Assembly: GCA_025963645.1 (NCBI GenBank)
Contig: JAOQAI010000001.1
Location: forward strand, 1-59,558
Direction: 5' to 3'
Length of the DNA: 59,558 nucleotides
DNA from: Flaviaestuariibacter sp.
GTDB lineage: Bacteria > Bacteroidota > Bacteroidia > Chitinophagales > Chitinophagaceae
Below the pieces are notes generated by a model. That model was not told the origin of the DNA. It searched no databases and saw nothing but the letters and a program-made list of their open reading frames with translations. Position 1 is the stretch's first letter. Each line of letters opens with the position of its first letter. Below are positions 18,255-27,049 of this stretch, one piece after another. The position numbers were made by a program, and so were the translations under genes.

Positions 18255-19730
18255 TTAGTCTTTCAGGTAGGTTACTGAATCTTTTAGCAAGGGCAAACGT
18301 TGGGAGAATTGCTCGTTCAGGAATATTCGGAACACATTCACGGCACTCATACCGTTATAAAGTCCTTGTGGCTTGACATAAGGATTGTACACAGCAATGG
18401 TATTCATAAAATTATATTTCCTTTCAAACTCATTTCCACCATACCGTGCCCTGTAACCGTGATCGCTTAAAAAAATAATGATCGGCGGATTGACAGTTTC
18501 CCTTTTTATAAGGGTAGTAAAAAGATTTAGATACTGCTTATTGCAATATTTTAAGTATCCGATGTACAGTCTCCTATTGCCGCTGTCAAACAAACTATCA
18601 TACGCCATTTCAGCTCCATTTTCATCAAAATAGTAAGGCGTATGCGGCATGTGTAAATGGCTGTAGGAAAAAAGGGGGTGTGAAAAATCACTTTTTGTCT
18701 CCAGCGTTTTTTGATATAAAAACCGATTGTTATTTAGCGAATTATACATAGACCTTTTAATAACCCAGCGAAGTTTTAGCTTTGTAATAAGATGGTAACC
18801 AAGGTCACGATAAAGCCTGCTAAAAAGTGTCTGCGCCGTTATGTATTTGCTCTTAGCTGGAAAAAACTCGCTTGAAGTCGCTGCGGGTTCACCTTCCAGA
18901 TCGAAAATAGAATTATTCACAATTTTGTAACCATGTAATGACAGGAAGCGGATAAGGTTATTATTCTTTATTGATTCCATTACGATAGGCACTTCTCGAG
19001 CCATGCGGTTGCTATCTGAAAAAGGCAGGTAGTCGTAGTTAAGAATAGAGGCTACGGAAAAAGGAGTAAAATTATAATTACTGACCGAACTGTCAGGATA
19101 GTGGAACCCGAGACTCTTAAGCTCATTTTCAAAAGGGCTATTATCATATCCAAAAATGTCTATAAGTTCCTGGTGACCGGCATATTCGTCAGCTATTACG
19201 AGATAAATATTCGGCTTGTAACAGCTGTCGCATTTTTGCAAGCCTTTTGGCAGAGTAGCCTGATCATTGCTTTTGGAGGCTTTGTTTAAAAGTATGCCGC
19301 TTTCTATTAATAATAATATCAGTAACAAAGCATTTAAATAAGCAGATGCTTTTTTAAAAGAACGCTTTGCCCTGGAGATGTATAGAATTACCCCCGTAGT
19401 GATTAAGAAGCAAAATGGAAGCACAAACGTATAGCTGCTTAGAAACTGTTTCCCCAGTCGATGTATCAGCAGATCATGAAAACTTCCAAAGAAAAAAAAC
19501 AGAGCCATAAGAGCAGCTGTTATAAGCCCTGCTTTGGATACAGACCCAATAAAATACAAAAAAATGTAATGCAATACGGTAATCGAAAGACTATAGATAA
19601 GCACTAGTTGAATAGCAGCGGATAAAGGGATCAATAGAAAGTTCTCCACATATCCATGAAAGATAAAGAACAGGATCAACAGTAAAAGATAAACCGGTGG
19701 AGTTGAAATAGTTTTCTTCCTGTCCTGCAT
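18255..19730 (-). CDS. AlkP-superfamily (sulfatase-like) membrane protein, copy 2
   Basis: A paralogue of the preceding minus-strand gene, about 491 residues, with five N-terminal helices (FFIFHGYVENF aligns with the FFVFHGYVENY of copy 1) and an extracytoplasmic domain. NIYLVIADEYAGHQEL, SNYNFTPFSVASILNYDYL, SHLHMPHTPYYFD and FLSDHGYRARYGGN match copy 1 position by position. ATG 19730 aligns with the start of copy 1; an upstream start at 19793 adds a tail the paralogue lacks. It begins 77 bases from the divergent aepX, so the two operons share a promoter region. A role in decorating a surface glycan or lipid is inferred from fold and neighbours. Confidence 0.7.
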   Translation of the reverse strand: MQDRKKTISTPPVYLLLLILFFIFHGYVENFLLIPLSAAIQLVLIYSLSITVLHYIFLYFIGSVSKAGLITAALMALFFFFGSFHDLLIHRLGKQFLSSYTFVLPFCFLITTGVILYISRAKRSFKKASAYLNALLLILLLIESGILLNKASKSNDQATLPKGLQKCDSCYKPNIYLVIADEYAGHQELIDIFGYDNSPFENELKSLGFHYPDSSVSNYNFTPFSVASILNYDYLPFSDSNRMAREVPIVMESIKNNNLIRFLSLHGYKIVNNSIFDLEGEPAATSSEFFPAKSKYITAQTLFSRLYRDLGYHLITKLKLRWVIKRSMYNSLNNNRFLYQKTLETKSDFSHPLFSYSHLHMPHTPYYFDENGAEMAYDSLFDSGNRRLYIGYLKYCNKQYLNLFTTLIKRETVNPPIIIFLSDHGYRARYGGNEFERKYNFMNTIAVYNPYVKPQGLYNGMSAVNVFRIFLNEQFSQRLPLLKDSVTYLKD

Positions 19731-19807
19731 TAAAGAGTATTTTTGGCAGCCTTTATCATTTTTCAAAAATAAGGTTTGTATAAGGTTAAGCAAGCCTGCG
19801 TTTAAGT

Positions 19808-21112
19808 ATGAGAAAAAAAGTTTACATCGGCATGAGTGCGGACCTGGTTCATCCCGGGCACCTGAATATTATTAAGAAGGGCATGGAATACGGCGATATC
19901 GTAATTGGCCTATTAACAGATGAAGCGATCGCTTCGTATAAGAGAGTACCCTACTTAAGTTTCGAGCAGCGCAAGGCAATAGTTGAAGGACTTAAGGGAG
20001 TGAGTGAGGTAGTTCCGCAGGCCACGCTGGATTATGGAGAAAACCTTCGCCTAATAAAACCGGATTTTGTAGTGCATGGCGACGATTGGCGCACTGGTGT
20101 TCAACAAGCTACCCGGCAAAAGGTAATTGAAGTTCTGGAAGAATGGGGCGGGCAATTAATCGAGGTGCCTTATACAAAAGGCATCAGTTCAACAGCCATA
20201 CAGCATTCACTGAAAGAGATTGGCATTACTCCGGAAAACCGGCTTAAGCGGTTAAAGCGAATACTTGCGGTGAAAAAGACCCTTATTGCTTTGGAGTCGC
20301 ATAATGGACTGAGTGGCATGATCGTAGAAAACACCAGTTATAATACCAGCGCTGGAACGCCCCTGGAGTTTGATGCCATTTGGTTAAGCAGCCTCACCGA
20401 CTCATTCGCCAAAGGCAAACCAGATATAGAGGCTGTTGACTTCACGTCGAGGCTGCAAACGGTCAATGAGATCATTGAAGTCACTACCAAGCCTATCATT
20501 TTTGATGGCGACACCGGGGGGCGGATAGACCAGTTTCCTTTTATGGTTCGCACACTCGAAAGGCTGGGCGTTTCTGCTATTATTATCGAAGACAAAGTGG
20601 GTCAAAAAAGAAATTCATTGCTGGATGAAAGTCCTTCTATCCACGAACAAGATTCTATAGCCGACTTTTGCCAGAAGATTGCTGTAGGCCTTAAAAGCCG
20701 CCAGACAGATGACTTGATGATCATTGCCCGCATTGAGAGTCTTATTTTAGGAAAAGGAATGCAGGATGCTCTCACCAGAGCCGAAGCTTACGCCAAGGCG
20801 GGCGCAAGTGCTATAATGATCCATAGTAAAGAAAAGACGGGTAAGGACATTATGGAATTCGCTGCTATCTTTCGGAAGAGCCATCCCTACTTGCCAATGG
20901 TGGCAGTACCTACTACTTACCCTGTTGTAAAACTTTCGGATCTTAGCAATTCGGGTTTTAACGTAGTGATCTATGCCAATCATCTTTTGCGAAGCGCTTA
21001 CCCAGCCATGGAAAAGACCGCTTTGAGTATTTTGCAGGAAGGTTCAGCAGAAGCTATTGAAAAGGAGATCATTCCGCTTTCAGAATTTTTTAAGTTAATA
21101 CCTGCTACATGA
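19808..21112 (+). CDS. aepX: Phosphoenolpyruvate mutase fused to a nucleotidyltransferase
   Basis: A two-domain protein of 434 residues. Residues 1-135 are a cytidylyltransferase-like domain with HPGH at 15-18 and GISSTAI near 126. Residues 150-434 are a PEP mutase of the isocitrate-lyase superfamily with FDGDTGG and [12 protein letters not shown] starting at 261; the paired Asn-Ser after EDK distinguishes mutase from the hydrolases. It turns phosphoenolpyruvate into phosphonopyruvate, the first C-P bond-forming step. The fused domain could activate a phosphonate with CTP. It is the first gene of an operon whose later genes overlap by 4 bases (ATGA). Confidence 0.92.
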   Translation: MRKKVYIGMSADLVHPGHLNIIKKGMEYGDIVIGLLTDEAIASYKRVPYLSFEQRKAIVEGLKGVSEVVPQATLDYGENLRLIKPDFVVHGDDWRTGVQQATRQKVIEVLEEWGGQLIEVPYTKGISSTAIQHSLKEIGITPENRLKRLKRILAVKKTLIALESHNGLSGMIVENTSYNTSAGTPLEFDAIWLSSLTDSFAKGKPDIEAVDFTSRLQTVNEIIEVTTKPIIFDGDTGGRIDQFPFMVRTLERLGVSAIIIEDKVGQKRNSLLDESPSIHEQDSIADFCQKIAVGLKSRQTDDLMIIARIESLILGKGMQDALTRAEAYAKAGASAIMIHSKEKTGKDIMEFAAIFRKSHPYLPMVAVPTTYPVVKLSDLSNSGFNVVIYANHLLRSAYPAMEKTALSILQEGSAEAIEKEIIPLSEFFKLIPAT

Positions 21113-22224
21113 TTGGTGGCGCCCTATTTCTGAAAAGGCTTGAAGAAGAAAATGTGCACTTCTATACAGGTGTCCCGGATTCTTTATTAAAGGGATTTAA
21201 TACAGCTTTACATGCACTGCCTTCCACTAGACATGTCATTGCGGCAAATGAAGGCGCGGCTATTGGGATGGCCGCTGGCTATCATCTTGCTACAGGTTCT
21301 GTGCCACTGGTTTATCTTCAGAATTCCGGTTTAGGTAATATTATTAATCCACTAACATCCTTAGCGGACAGCGAAGTTTATGGTATACCCATGCTCTTAG
21401 CAATAGGGTGGCGGGGACAGCCAGGCCATGCCGATGAACCACAGCATCAGAAAATGGGAAGAGTAACGCCCTCTTTGCTCAGTGCTTTAGAGATACCCTA
21501 TAAAATTTTAGCTAAAGACTCCGGAGCCACTTGGGAGGCATCATTAAAAGAAGCTTTGGAAAATTGCCGGAGCCAATCACATCCATTTGCTCTTTTGGTT
21601 GAGGATGGCTTTTTTTTGAAGGAAGAAATAGGGAAGCAAAATAGATATGAGTTAGATGCCAAAACCGCCATAGAAGCGGTTGTCAAAGCATTTGACAGGA
21701 AAATAAAATTTATTGCAACAACCGGTAAGATCGGAAGGATCATCTATGAAATAACAAGAGACTTGTACAATGGTGACCGGGCCTGTTTTTTAAATGTAGG
21801 CGCCATGGGACATACTAATAGTCTTGCGGCGTCGATCGCATTTCATAGTAATGAGGAAGTGGTATTGTTTGATGGCGATGGGGCTCTTATTATGCACATG
21901 GGAGCTTTAGCTACTATTGCTTCGTTAAGGCTTAAAAAGTTCACCTATATCCTGTTAAATAATGGCGTACATGAATCTGTAGGAGGACAGCCAACCGTGG
22001 GCTTTGACGTTGATTTTTGTGGAATTGCAATGGCATGTGGTTATACAAATATTCATCGCGTAGAAGACCTGTCTTCCTTAGATCATTGGTTACAAAATAA
22101 TAATGAAGAACAACAGTTTGTCGAAATTCGGATCAATGCTTTGGTATCCAGCCAGCTGGGCCGACCGGCTGAAACGCCTCTTGAAGCAAAGCAGAAATTC
22201 ATGCAACGTTTTCAAAAAAGCTAA
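21109..22224 (+). CDS. aepY: Phosphonopyruvate decarboxylase
   Basis: A 371-residue thiamine-diphosphate enzyme that decarboxylates phosphonopyruvate to phosphonoacetaldehyde, pulling the unfavourable mutase step forward. The N-terminal pyrimidine-binding half has [11 protein letters not shown] and [19 protein letters not shown] with the catalytic glutamate; the C-terminal half has the diphosphate motif [14 protein letters not shown] near residue 255 and [15 protein letters not shown]. It overlaps aepX by 4 bases and is followed with no gap by the reductase gene. Confidence 0.93.
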   Translation: MIGGALFLKRLEEENVHFYTGVPDSLLKGFNTALHALPSTRHVIAANEGAAIGMAAGYHLATGSVPLVYLQNSGLGNIINPLTSLADSEVYGIPMLLAIGWRGQPGHADEPQHQKMGRVTPSLLSALEIPYKILAKDSGATWEASLKEALENCRSQSHPFALLVEDGFFLKEEIGKQNRYELDAKTAIEAVVKAFDRKIKFIATTGKIGRIIYEITRDLYNGDRACFLNVGAMGHTNSLAASIAFHSNEEVVLFDGDGALIMHMGALATIASLRLKKFTYILLNNGVHESVGGQPTVGFDVDFCGIAMACGYTNIHRVEDLSSLDHWLQNNNEEQQFVEIRINALVSSQLGRPAETPLEAKQKFMQRFQKS

Positions 22225-23280
22225 ATGGAGCAGTTGGTTATCCGAGGGCAAGACTCCATCATCCAGTTGAAATCCCTGTTAGTTGGGCGGCATCTTCAAC
22301 GAGTAGCGCTGGTTTGCGGACAGCATGTTTTGGATACACACGACTCTTTATTTAAACAACTTGCAATTGATTTTTCAACCACTATTGTTACGCCTAACGG
22401 AATATTGGAAGAACGGTTGTTGCCAGCATTTGAAAGAAAACTGCTTGGTGCAGATAGCATTGTTGCAATTGGCGGAGGTCGCACTATTGATTTTGGGAAA
22501 GTGTTACTCTATCACTTACCAACAGGCTCTGTAAAGCCTTATTTTATTGCAGTCCCTACTACAGCGGGATCGGGGAGCGAGGCTACCAGTTTTGCCGTTA
22601 TTTATAAACAAGGCGTGAAGTACTCATTAGATCATCCGAGGCTATTGCCGGACTTAGTGCTGCTTGACCCTATACTTTTAGAGGGACTTAGCACTTACCA
22701 GAAAGCTGTATCGGGGATAGATGCGATGGCGCAATGCATAGAATCTATATGGAATAAAAACGCAAATCCAGAATCATTGGCTTATGCAGAAAAAGGATTA
22801 GAAATACTATGGAATAAATTGCCATCTTTTGTAAAAGGCGATTCTTCCATTGCACCTGGTATTGCTGAAGGAGCCTACCTTTCTGGAAAGGCTATTAATA
22901 TTACAAAAACAACAGGCCCCCATGCCCTGTCTTATTATCTTACGTCTAATTACGGTGTTGATCATGGGCAGGCTGTCGCAACGTTTCTTCCACTATTCTT
23001 TGCTTATAATTTTGAAGACGTGACGGACGAAATAACCAATAGCCGGAGACAATTAATTTATCAAATACTTAATCTAAAGAATCAGGATGGAGTTGAGCAT
23101 ATAAAAAAATTCATACGAGGTTTAGGCCTCTCAATAAACCTTGAAGACTTTGGGATTCCCAAAGATGTTGTTCCGGAAATAATTGCTTCGGTAAATGGAG
23201 AGCGCTTTAATAATAATCCTGTTGCATTTAATGCTGAACGTATGCAGAAGATGATTTTAAAACATTGTTACTCCTCATGA
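22225..23280 (+). CDS. Iron-containing alcohol dehydrogenase, probable phosphonoacetaldehyde reductase
   Basis: A 351-residue group III (Fe-dependent) alcohol dehydrogenase. It has the NAD-binding IVAIGGGRTIDFGK, VPTTAGSGSEAT, the metal-binding Asp in GIDAMAQCIES and His residues in GPHALSYYLTSNYGVDHGQAVA. Its place directly after aepX and aepY, where a 2-aminoethylphosphonate transaminase gene would otherwise lie, argues that it reduces phosphonoacetaldehyde to 2-hydroxyethylphosphonate, as PhpC does in phosphonate antibiotic pathways. ATG 22225 follows the aepY stop without a gap. Family certain; substrate inferred from context. Confidence 0.8.
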   Translation: MEQLVIRGQDSIIQLKSLLVGRHLQRVALVCGQHVLDTHDSLFKQLAIDFSTTIVTPNGILEERLLPAFERKLLGADSIVAIGGGRTIDFGKVLLYHLPTGSVKPYFIAVPTTAGSGSEATSFAVIYKQGVKYSLDHPRLLPDLVLLDPILLEGLSTYQKAVSGIDAMAQCIESIWNKNANPESLAYAEKGLEILWNKLPSFVKGDSSIAPGIAEGAYLSGKAINITKTTGPHALSYYLTSNYGVDHGQAVATFLPLFFAYNFEDVTDEITNSRRQLIYQILNLKNQDGVEHIKKFIRGLGLSINLEDFGIPKDVVPEIIASVNGERFNNNPVAFNAERMQKMILKHCYSS

Positions 23281-24383
23281 TAGGTTTTTTTAAAGAAATG
23301 CGGGATTCGAATAAGGTTGTTCAAACGAAGTTTGATATCCTTTTCTATGCAGAGAATGCTTATTACTTCCAGTATTTCCGGCATTTGTTTGAGGTGTTTA
23401 CGGATATGCCGGAAGTAACTGTTGGTTACATCACTTCTGACAGGAATGACCCCGTCCTCAGCATTAAAAGGGAAGGGTTGCAAACTTTTTATTTGCATAA
23501 GACACTCGTTTTTGTTTTTTCTAATTTGCAGGCCAAAGTGGTATTGTTAACCATGCCCGATCTGCAGAATTTTGCTTATAAACGATCGGCAGGTGTAGGG
23601 AAGTATGTTTATATTTTTCATGCTTTAGTAAGCATTCATCAACAATATCGCCAACATGCTTTCAATCATTATGATGCATTCTTTTGCTGCGGCCCCCATC
23701 ATTTGCAAGAGTTGGAGAAACTTGAGGAGATTTCTTCTCTTTCATCAAAAGATAAAATTGCGTATGGCTATCCATTATTGGAGGAGTTGAAACATAAAGT
23801 TCCCCCCCAAGATGAAAAAGGGATTCAGAAAATTCTCATTGCGCCTTCATGGTATGAACAAGGGATATTAAATACATGTCTCTTACCACTTTTAAATGTA
23901 CTATTAAGCCGTAACTGGCTGCTTTATGTCAGGCCGCATCCTGAATATATTAAGCGTAATAAAAAAGAGGCTACCTGTTTGCTCAATTTAGCTAACCAAC
24001 ATGATTCATTAGCAATTGATTTCTCACCGAAAGTATATACACATTTGGTTGATGCAGACGTGCTGATTACTGACCGTTCCGGCATTGCGCTGGAATATGC
24101 TTTTGCTTGTAACCGGCCAGTGGTTTTCCTGAATACACCACCTAAAATTAATAACCCTGCGTTTGAGTCATTTTCCATAATACCCGTCGAAAACTCAATC
24201 CGGACACAAATAGGTATTGAGGTGGAAACCTCTGGCATTAAAGATATACTCAAAGTGCTCGACTCATTAGAAACTTCAGAATGGAAGAACCAAATAACTG
24301 AAATAGAAAGTTCAGTTATATTTGATTCCACTCATTGGATCAATGGCGTCAACTACATCAAAAAGGCATTAGGAAAATTATAG
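23277..24383 (+). CDS. CDP-glycerol glycerophosphotransferase-like protein
   Basis: A protein of about 368 residues resembling TagB/TagF-type transferases (PF04464). The C-terminal half carries the family signatures: IAPSWYEQGIL, LYVRPHPEYIKRN and DADVLITDRSGIALEYAFACNRPVVFLN. Relatives transfer glycerol- or ribitol-phosphate from CDP donors. Here the last position in a phosphonate operon with a fused nucleotidyltransferase suggests transfer of a CMP-activated phosphonate to a glycan. ATG 23277 overlaps the reductase stop (ATGA), which fixes the start; the frame also opens at TTG 23265. No signal peptide is seen. The 3' end overlaps by 6 bases a convergent small gene. Confidence 0.75.
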   Translation: MIGFFKEMRDSNKVVQTKFDILFYAENAYYFQYFRHLFEVFTDMPEVTVGYITSDRNDPVLSIKREGLQTFYLHKTLVFVFSNLQAKVVLLTMPDLQNFAYKRSAGVGKYVYIFHALVSIHQQYRQHAFNHYDAFFCCGPHHLQELEKLEEISSLSSKDKIAYGYPLLEELKHKVPPQDEKGIQKILIAPSWYEQGILNTCLLPLLNVLLSRNWLLYVRPHPEYIKRNKKEATCLLNLANQHDSLAIDFSPKVYTHLVDADVLITDRSGIALEYAFACNRPVVFLNTPPKINNPAFESFSIIPVENSIRTQIGIEVETSGIKDILKVLDSLETSEWKNQITEIESSVIFDSTHWINGVNYIKKALGKL

Positions 24384-24539
24384 GTTCTTTTTGGGGTCAT
24401 CCTTTTTTTTGTGGAAGAAGCTTTTGATTCTCCACCACCATGTCTTCACCACAAATCCTGCACCCAAGGCAGCGGCAACGATCAATTGAAGCAGGTAATT
24501 GCCACTACCAGGATCTATATAGATTAAAAAATGTTGCAT
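24378..24539 (-). CDS. Small IDPGSG-motif membrane protein (53 residues)
   Basis: A short gene opening MQHFLIYIDPGSGNYLLQ, followed by one hydrophobic helix (about residues 15-32), a TWWWR turn and a very basic tail (KKKDDPKKN). Its ATG overlaps the stop of the upstream M42 peptidase gene by one base (TAATG), the mark of translational coupling, so it is probably real despite its size. Proteins starting with a similar I/LDPGSGS..LLQ motif and one helix occur beside surface-polysaccharide and AlkP-type genes in many bacteria (from memory, not searched). It ends 6 bases inside the convergent transferase gene. Function unknown. Confidence 0.7.
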   Translation of the reverse strand: MQHFLIYIDPGSGNYLLQLIVAAALGAGFVVKTWWWRIKSFFHKKKDDPKKNL

Positions 24540-25660
24540 TAGAAATAGCTTAGGTTGGTCTTAGGCGTTAGGGCCAGAAGGGTTTCATACATGAGCTTGA
24601 TGGTTTGCTCCACATCACTCTTGTGCAGCATTTCTACTGTTGTATGCATATAGCGCAATGGAATAGAGATCAATACCGAAGGGCACCCATCATTAGCATA
24701 CGCAAAAGAATCGGTATCGGTGCCGGTGCTGCGGGAGACCGCTTTCAGTTGAACAGGAATGCCTTTAGCTTCTGCAACGTCCTGAACAACCTGCAATAGC
24801 TTGTTGTGAACCGCCGGACCGTAAGAAAGCGCCGGACCTTTGCCGCAAGCCGTATCGCCTTCTACGATCTTGTTGATCATTGGCGTTGTGGTATCATGGG
24901 TTACGTCCGTAATGATGGCAATATTGGGTTTAATGCGCCGGGCGATCATTTCGGCGCCACGCAGCCCAATTTCTTCCTGCACCGCATTTACAATGTATAA
25001 GCTATAAGGCAGCTTCTTCTTGTTTTCTTTTAATAACCGCCCCACTTCTGCGATCATAAATCCGCCAATGCGGTTATCAAAGGCACGGCCGATATAATAG
25101 TCAAAAGCCAATTCTTCAAATCCGTCAATATAGGTTACTACGTTGCCAACATGAATGCCTAACTCCTCTAATTCCGCCTTGCTGCGGGCGCCACAATCCA
25201 GAAACAGGTTTTCCACTTTTGCCACTGGTTCTTTATCCGCAGCGCCAATGCGGGTATGAATGGCCGGCCAGCCAAATACGGCTTTTACGGGTCCTTTTTT
25301 ACCATGAATAATTACCCGCTGCCCCGGAGCGATCTGGTGATCCACACCGCCATTCCGTTTAAGATACAACAGTCCTTCTGCCGTGATGTAATTCACAAAC
25401 CAGCTGATCTCATCGGCATGGGCTTCAATAACAACCTTAAAATCCTGCCCTGGATTAATAACACCTACAGCCGTTCCGTAAGGATCGGTGAAGGTCTCAT
25501 CTACATATTCCGAAATGTATTCCAGCCAAAGCTTTTGTCCCAAATATTCAAAGCCGACAGGCGAGGGGTTGTCAATGTATTCGGCTAAAAAGCTAAGCGA
25601 GTTATCGGTTAAAAGGGATTTATTGGTATTCTTGGTTTTCGACGCTTTTGCCATAGTCAC
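24539..25660 (-). CDS. M42-family metallo-aminopeptidase
   Basis: A 373-residue dinuclear zinc peptidase of the M42 family (FrvX/glutamyl aminopeptidase type, sometimes annotated as endoglucanase). Metal ligands are visible in IEAHADEISWFV (H-x-D), GRAFDNRIGG, NAVQEEIGLRGA (Glu-Glu), ITDVTHDT and the late YMHTTVEMLH. These enzymes form large cytosolic tetrahedral particles that trim peptides. The first methionine (residue 1 or 3) is followed by a lysine/threonine-rich N-terminal tail longer than usual. The small IDPGSG gene is coupled to its stop codon. Confidence 0.93.
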   Translation of the reverse strand: MTMAKASKTKNTNKSLLTDNSLSFLAEYIDNPSPVGFEYLGQKLWLEYISEYVDETFTDPYGTAVGVINPGQDFKVVIEAHADEISWFVNYITAEGLLYLKRNGGVDHQIAPGQRVIIHGKKGPVKAVFGWPAIHTRIGAADKEPVAKVENLFLDCGARSKAELEELGIHVGNVVTYIDGFEELAFDYYIGRAFDNRIGGFMIAEVGRLLKENKKKLPYSLYIVNAVQEEIGLRGAEMIARRIKPNIAIITDVTHDTTTPMINKIVEGDTACGKGPALSYGPAVHNKLLQVVQDVAEAKGIPVQLKAVSRSTGTDTDSFAYANDGCPSVLISIPLRYMHTTVEMLHKSDVEQTIKLMYETLLALTPKTNLSYF

Positions 25661-25686
25661 ATTTTAGCCAACAAATCTATTGAAAA

Positions 25687-26544
25687 CTAAAAGACCAGCA
25701 ATAATAAGCTTGAAAGCATCATTAAGCCATCCAGGAAAAAGTAGTAATAATAATCGGAGATCCTTGATTTTGAAGAGCGATAAGTACTTCCCAAAATTAT
25801 TCCTGGCAACAGCAATATAAAAACAGCTGACCAACTATAACCGTAAGTAAGCATAGCAATAGCGCTAATAGCAAAAGCGATGATAGAACCCCAGAACAGC
25901 CGGTTAATTCCTCTTTCGGGAAGATCGGTGATCATACTCCGAATACCTTCTTTTCGATCCGCTTCACGGTCGCGGTGATCAAAAACAATACAGATCGCGT
26001 AGATCAGGTAAAAGCGGTTAAAGACGAACAAATATTCAGGAATGGTCCATTCAGAAGTAGAAAAAAGCAGTGGAAGAATAAAGGGAATATGGGTCCAGGC
26101 AAAGGCGAGGAAAACCGTTTTGCCGATAGCTATTTTTTTAAGTTGTTGAAAAGGTCCAAAGGGAATTTTGGGGGCGGAGTACAAAAAAGTCACAGCGGCA
26201 GTCAACAGCAGCCAATACCATTTATCAATAAGGAAATAACCAAAATAGGCAGCACCCATAAAGCTGGCTATAAATAAGCTGGCGTGGAGGTGCCTGTTTC
26301 TGTACGACCAGGCAGCCTTGACGGAACCACTTGCAAGTTCCGGGGTTAAGAACCAGTGGAAGTTGTAGCTGCAAACGGTACCGCAAAAAATAAAACCGAG
26401 AAGATGAAGTTGGATAGGATACCCAAAGAAGATAAAGGTATGGTAAGCCATTACAAGCGCACAAAACGCTATGTAAAGACTACTAAAAAGAAAGAAGTCG
26501 ATTACCGATTTTAATTGCCTGATCAAGCCATTAATTTCTCTCAA
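25687..26544 (-). CDS. UbiA-like prenyltransferase-family membrane protein
   Basis: A 285-residue membrane protein with about eight helices in the UbiA pattern. The second Asp-rich motif is present (DHRDREADRKEGIRS), and the GKTVFLAFAWT segment and PKIPFGP after YSA are typical. The first NDxxDxxxD motif seems replaced by YNFHWFLTPE, so classical diphosphate binding may be altered. It may attach or process isoprenoids (quinone, carotenoid or heme-like), but no substrate can be named. Its start overlaps by 14 bases the end of the upstream lipoprotein gene, so both share a transcript. Confidence 0.65.
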   Translation of the reverse strand: MREINGLIRQLKSVIDFFLFSSLYIAFCALVMAYHTFIFFGYPIQLHLLGFIFCGTVCSYNFHWFLTPELASGSVKAAWSYRNRHLHASLFIASFMGAAYFGYFLIDKWYWLLLTAAVTFLYSAPKIPFGPFQQLKKIAIGKTVFLAFAWTHIPFILPLLFSTSEWTIPEYLFVFNRFYLIYAICIVFDHRDREADRKEGIRSMITDLPERGINRLFWGSIIAFAISAIAMLTYGYSWSAVFILLLPGIILGSTYRSSKSRISDYYYYFFLDGLMMLSSLLLLVF

Positions 26545-26998
26545 CCACTACGCCGGTAAGGGTTACGGTGTCGCTTTTATTTTTTTCCTTATCCTGAATT
26601 ACAAACTTAAACGTTAAGGAATCCGATTCCTTACGCGGAGGTACTGTGTTTGGAATGGAAGGAGGTACTTGGGCTGCTTGCAAATTGGTATAACCCAAAC
26701 GCAGCACTACTTCACCCTTAGGGCTGTTTGGAAAGGCCGGAAGCTTATACCAAAGAGAATCCCTTGCCGCCACGGTTGCGGTTACCCTCCGATTGGTGCG
26801 GATCTTCCGTACAAAAATAGAATCGCTAAGATCGCCTTGCTTATCTGTATATTCAAACGTGACTTCAAAGGAACCATTAATGGGTACTTCTTTGGAGGAA
26901 GTCGATACAATTTCCAAAGAGGGCTTGGTTTGAAATTTATCCTTGCTGCACGCGATCGTGAGGGTGATAATACTGACAATAAGAAAAAGGTATTTCAT
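26531..26998 (-). CDS. Hypothetical lipoprotein
   Basis: A protein of about 155 residues starting MKYLFLIVSIITLTIACSKDK, a lipoprotein signal with the lipidation cysteine at about 17. The rest is beta-rich with an EVTFEYTDKQGDLSDSIFV segment resembling the short Ig-like lipoproteins common in Bacteroidota, and ends TVTLTGVVVERN. No known family recognised. ATG 26998 gives the lipoprotein signal; the frame stays open upstream to 27169 into the divergent gene but without a signal. It overlaps the downstream UbiA-like gene. Confidence 0.75.
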   Translation of the reverse strand: MKYLFLIVSIITLTIACSKDKFQTKPSLEIVSTSSKEVPINGSFEVTFEYTDKQGDLSDSIFVRKIRTNRRVTATVAARDSLWYKLPAFPNSPKGEVVLRLGYTNLQAAQVPPSIPNTVPPRKESDSLTFKFVIQDKEKNKSDTVTLTGVVVERN

Positions 26999-27049
26999 TA
27001 CTCTTTGGTTGTATGCTAACAAATTTAAAACTTTGGCCGTAACTATCTT

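Noticed and set aside
23265..23280. TTG start for the TagF-like gene
   Set aside because: The ATGA overlap at 23277 is the typical coupling seen elsewhere in this operon and gives a sensible N-terminus.
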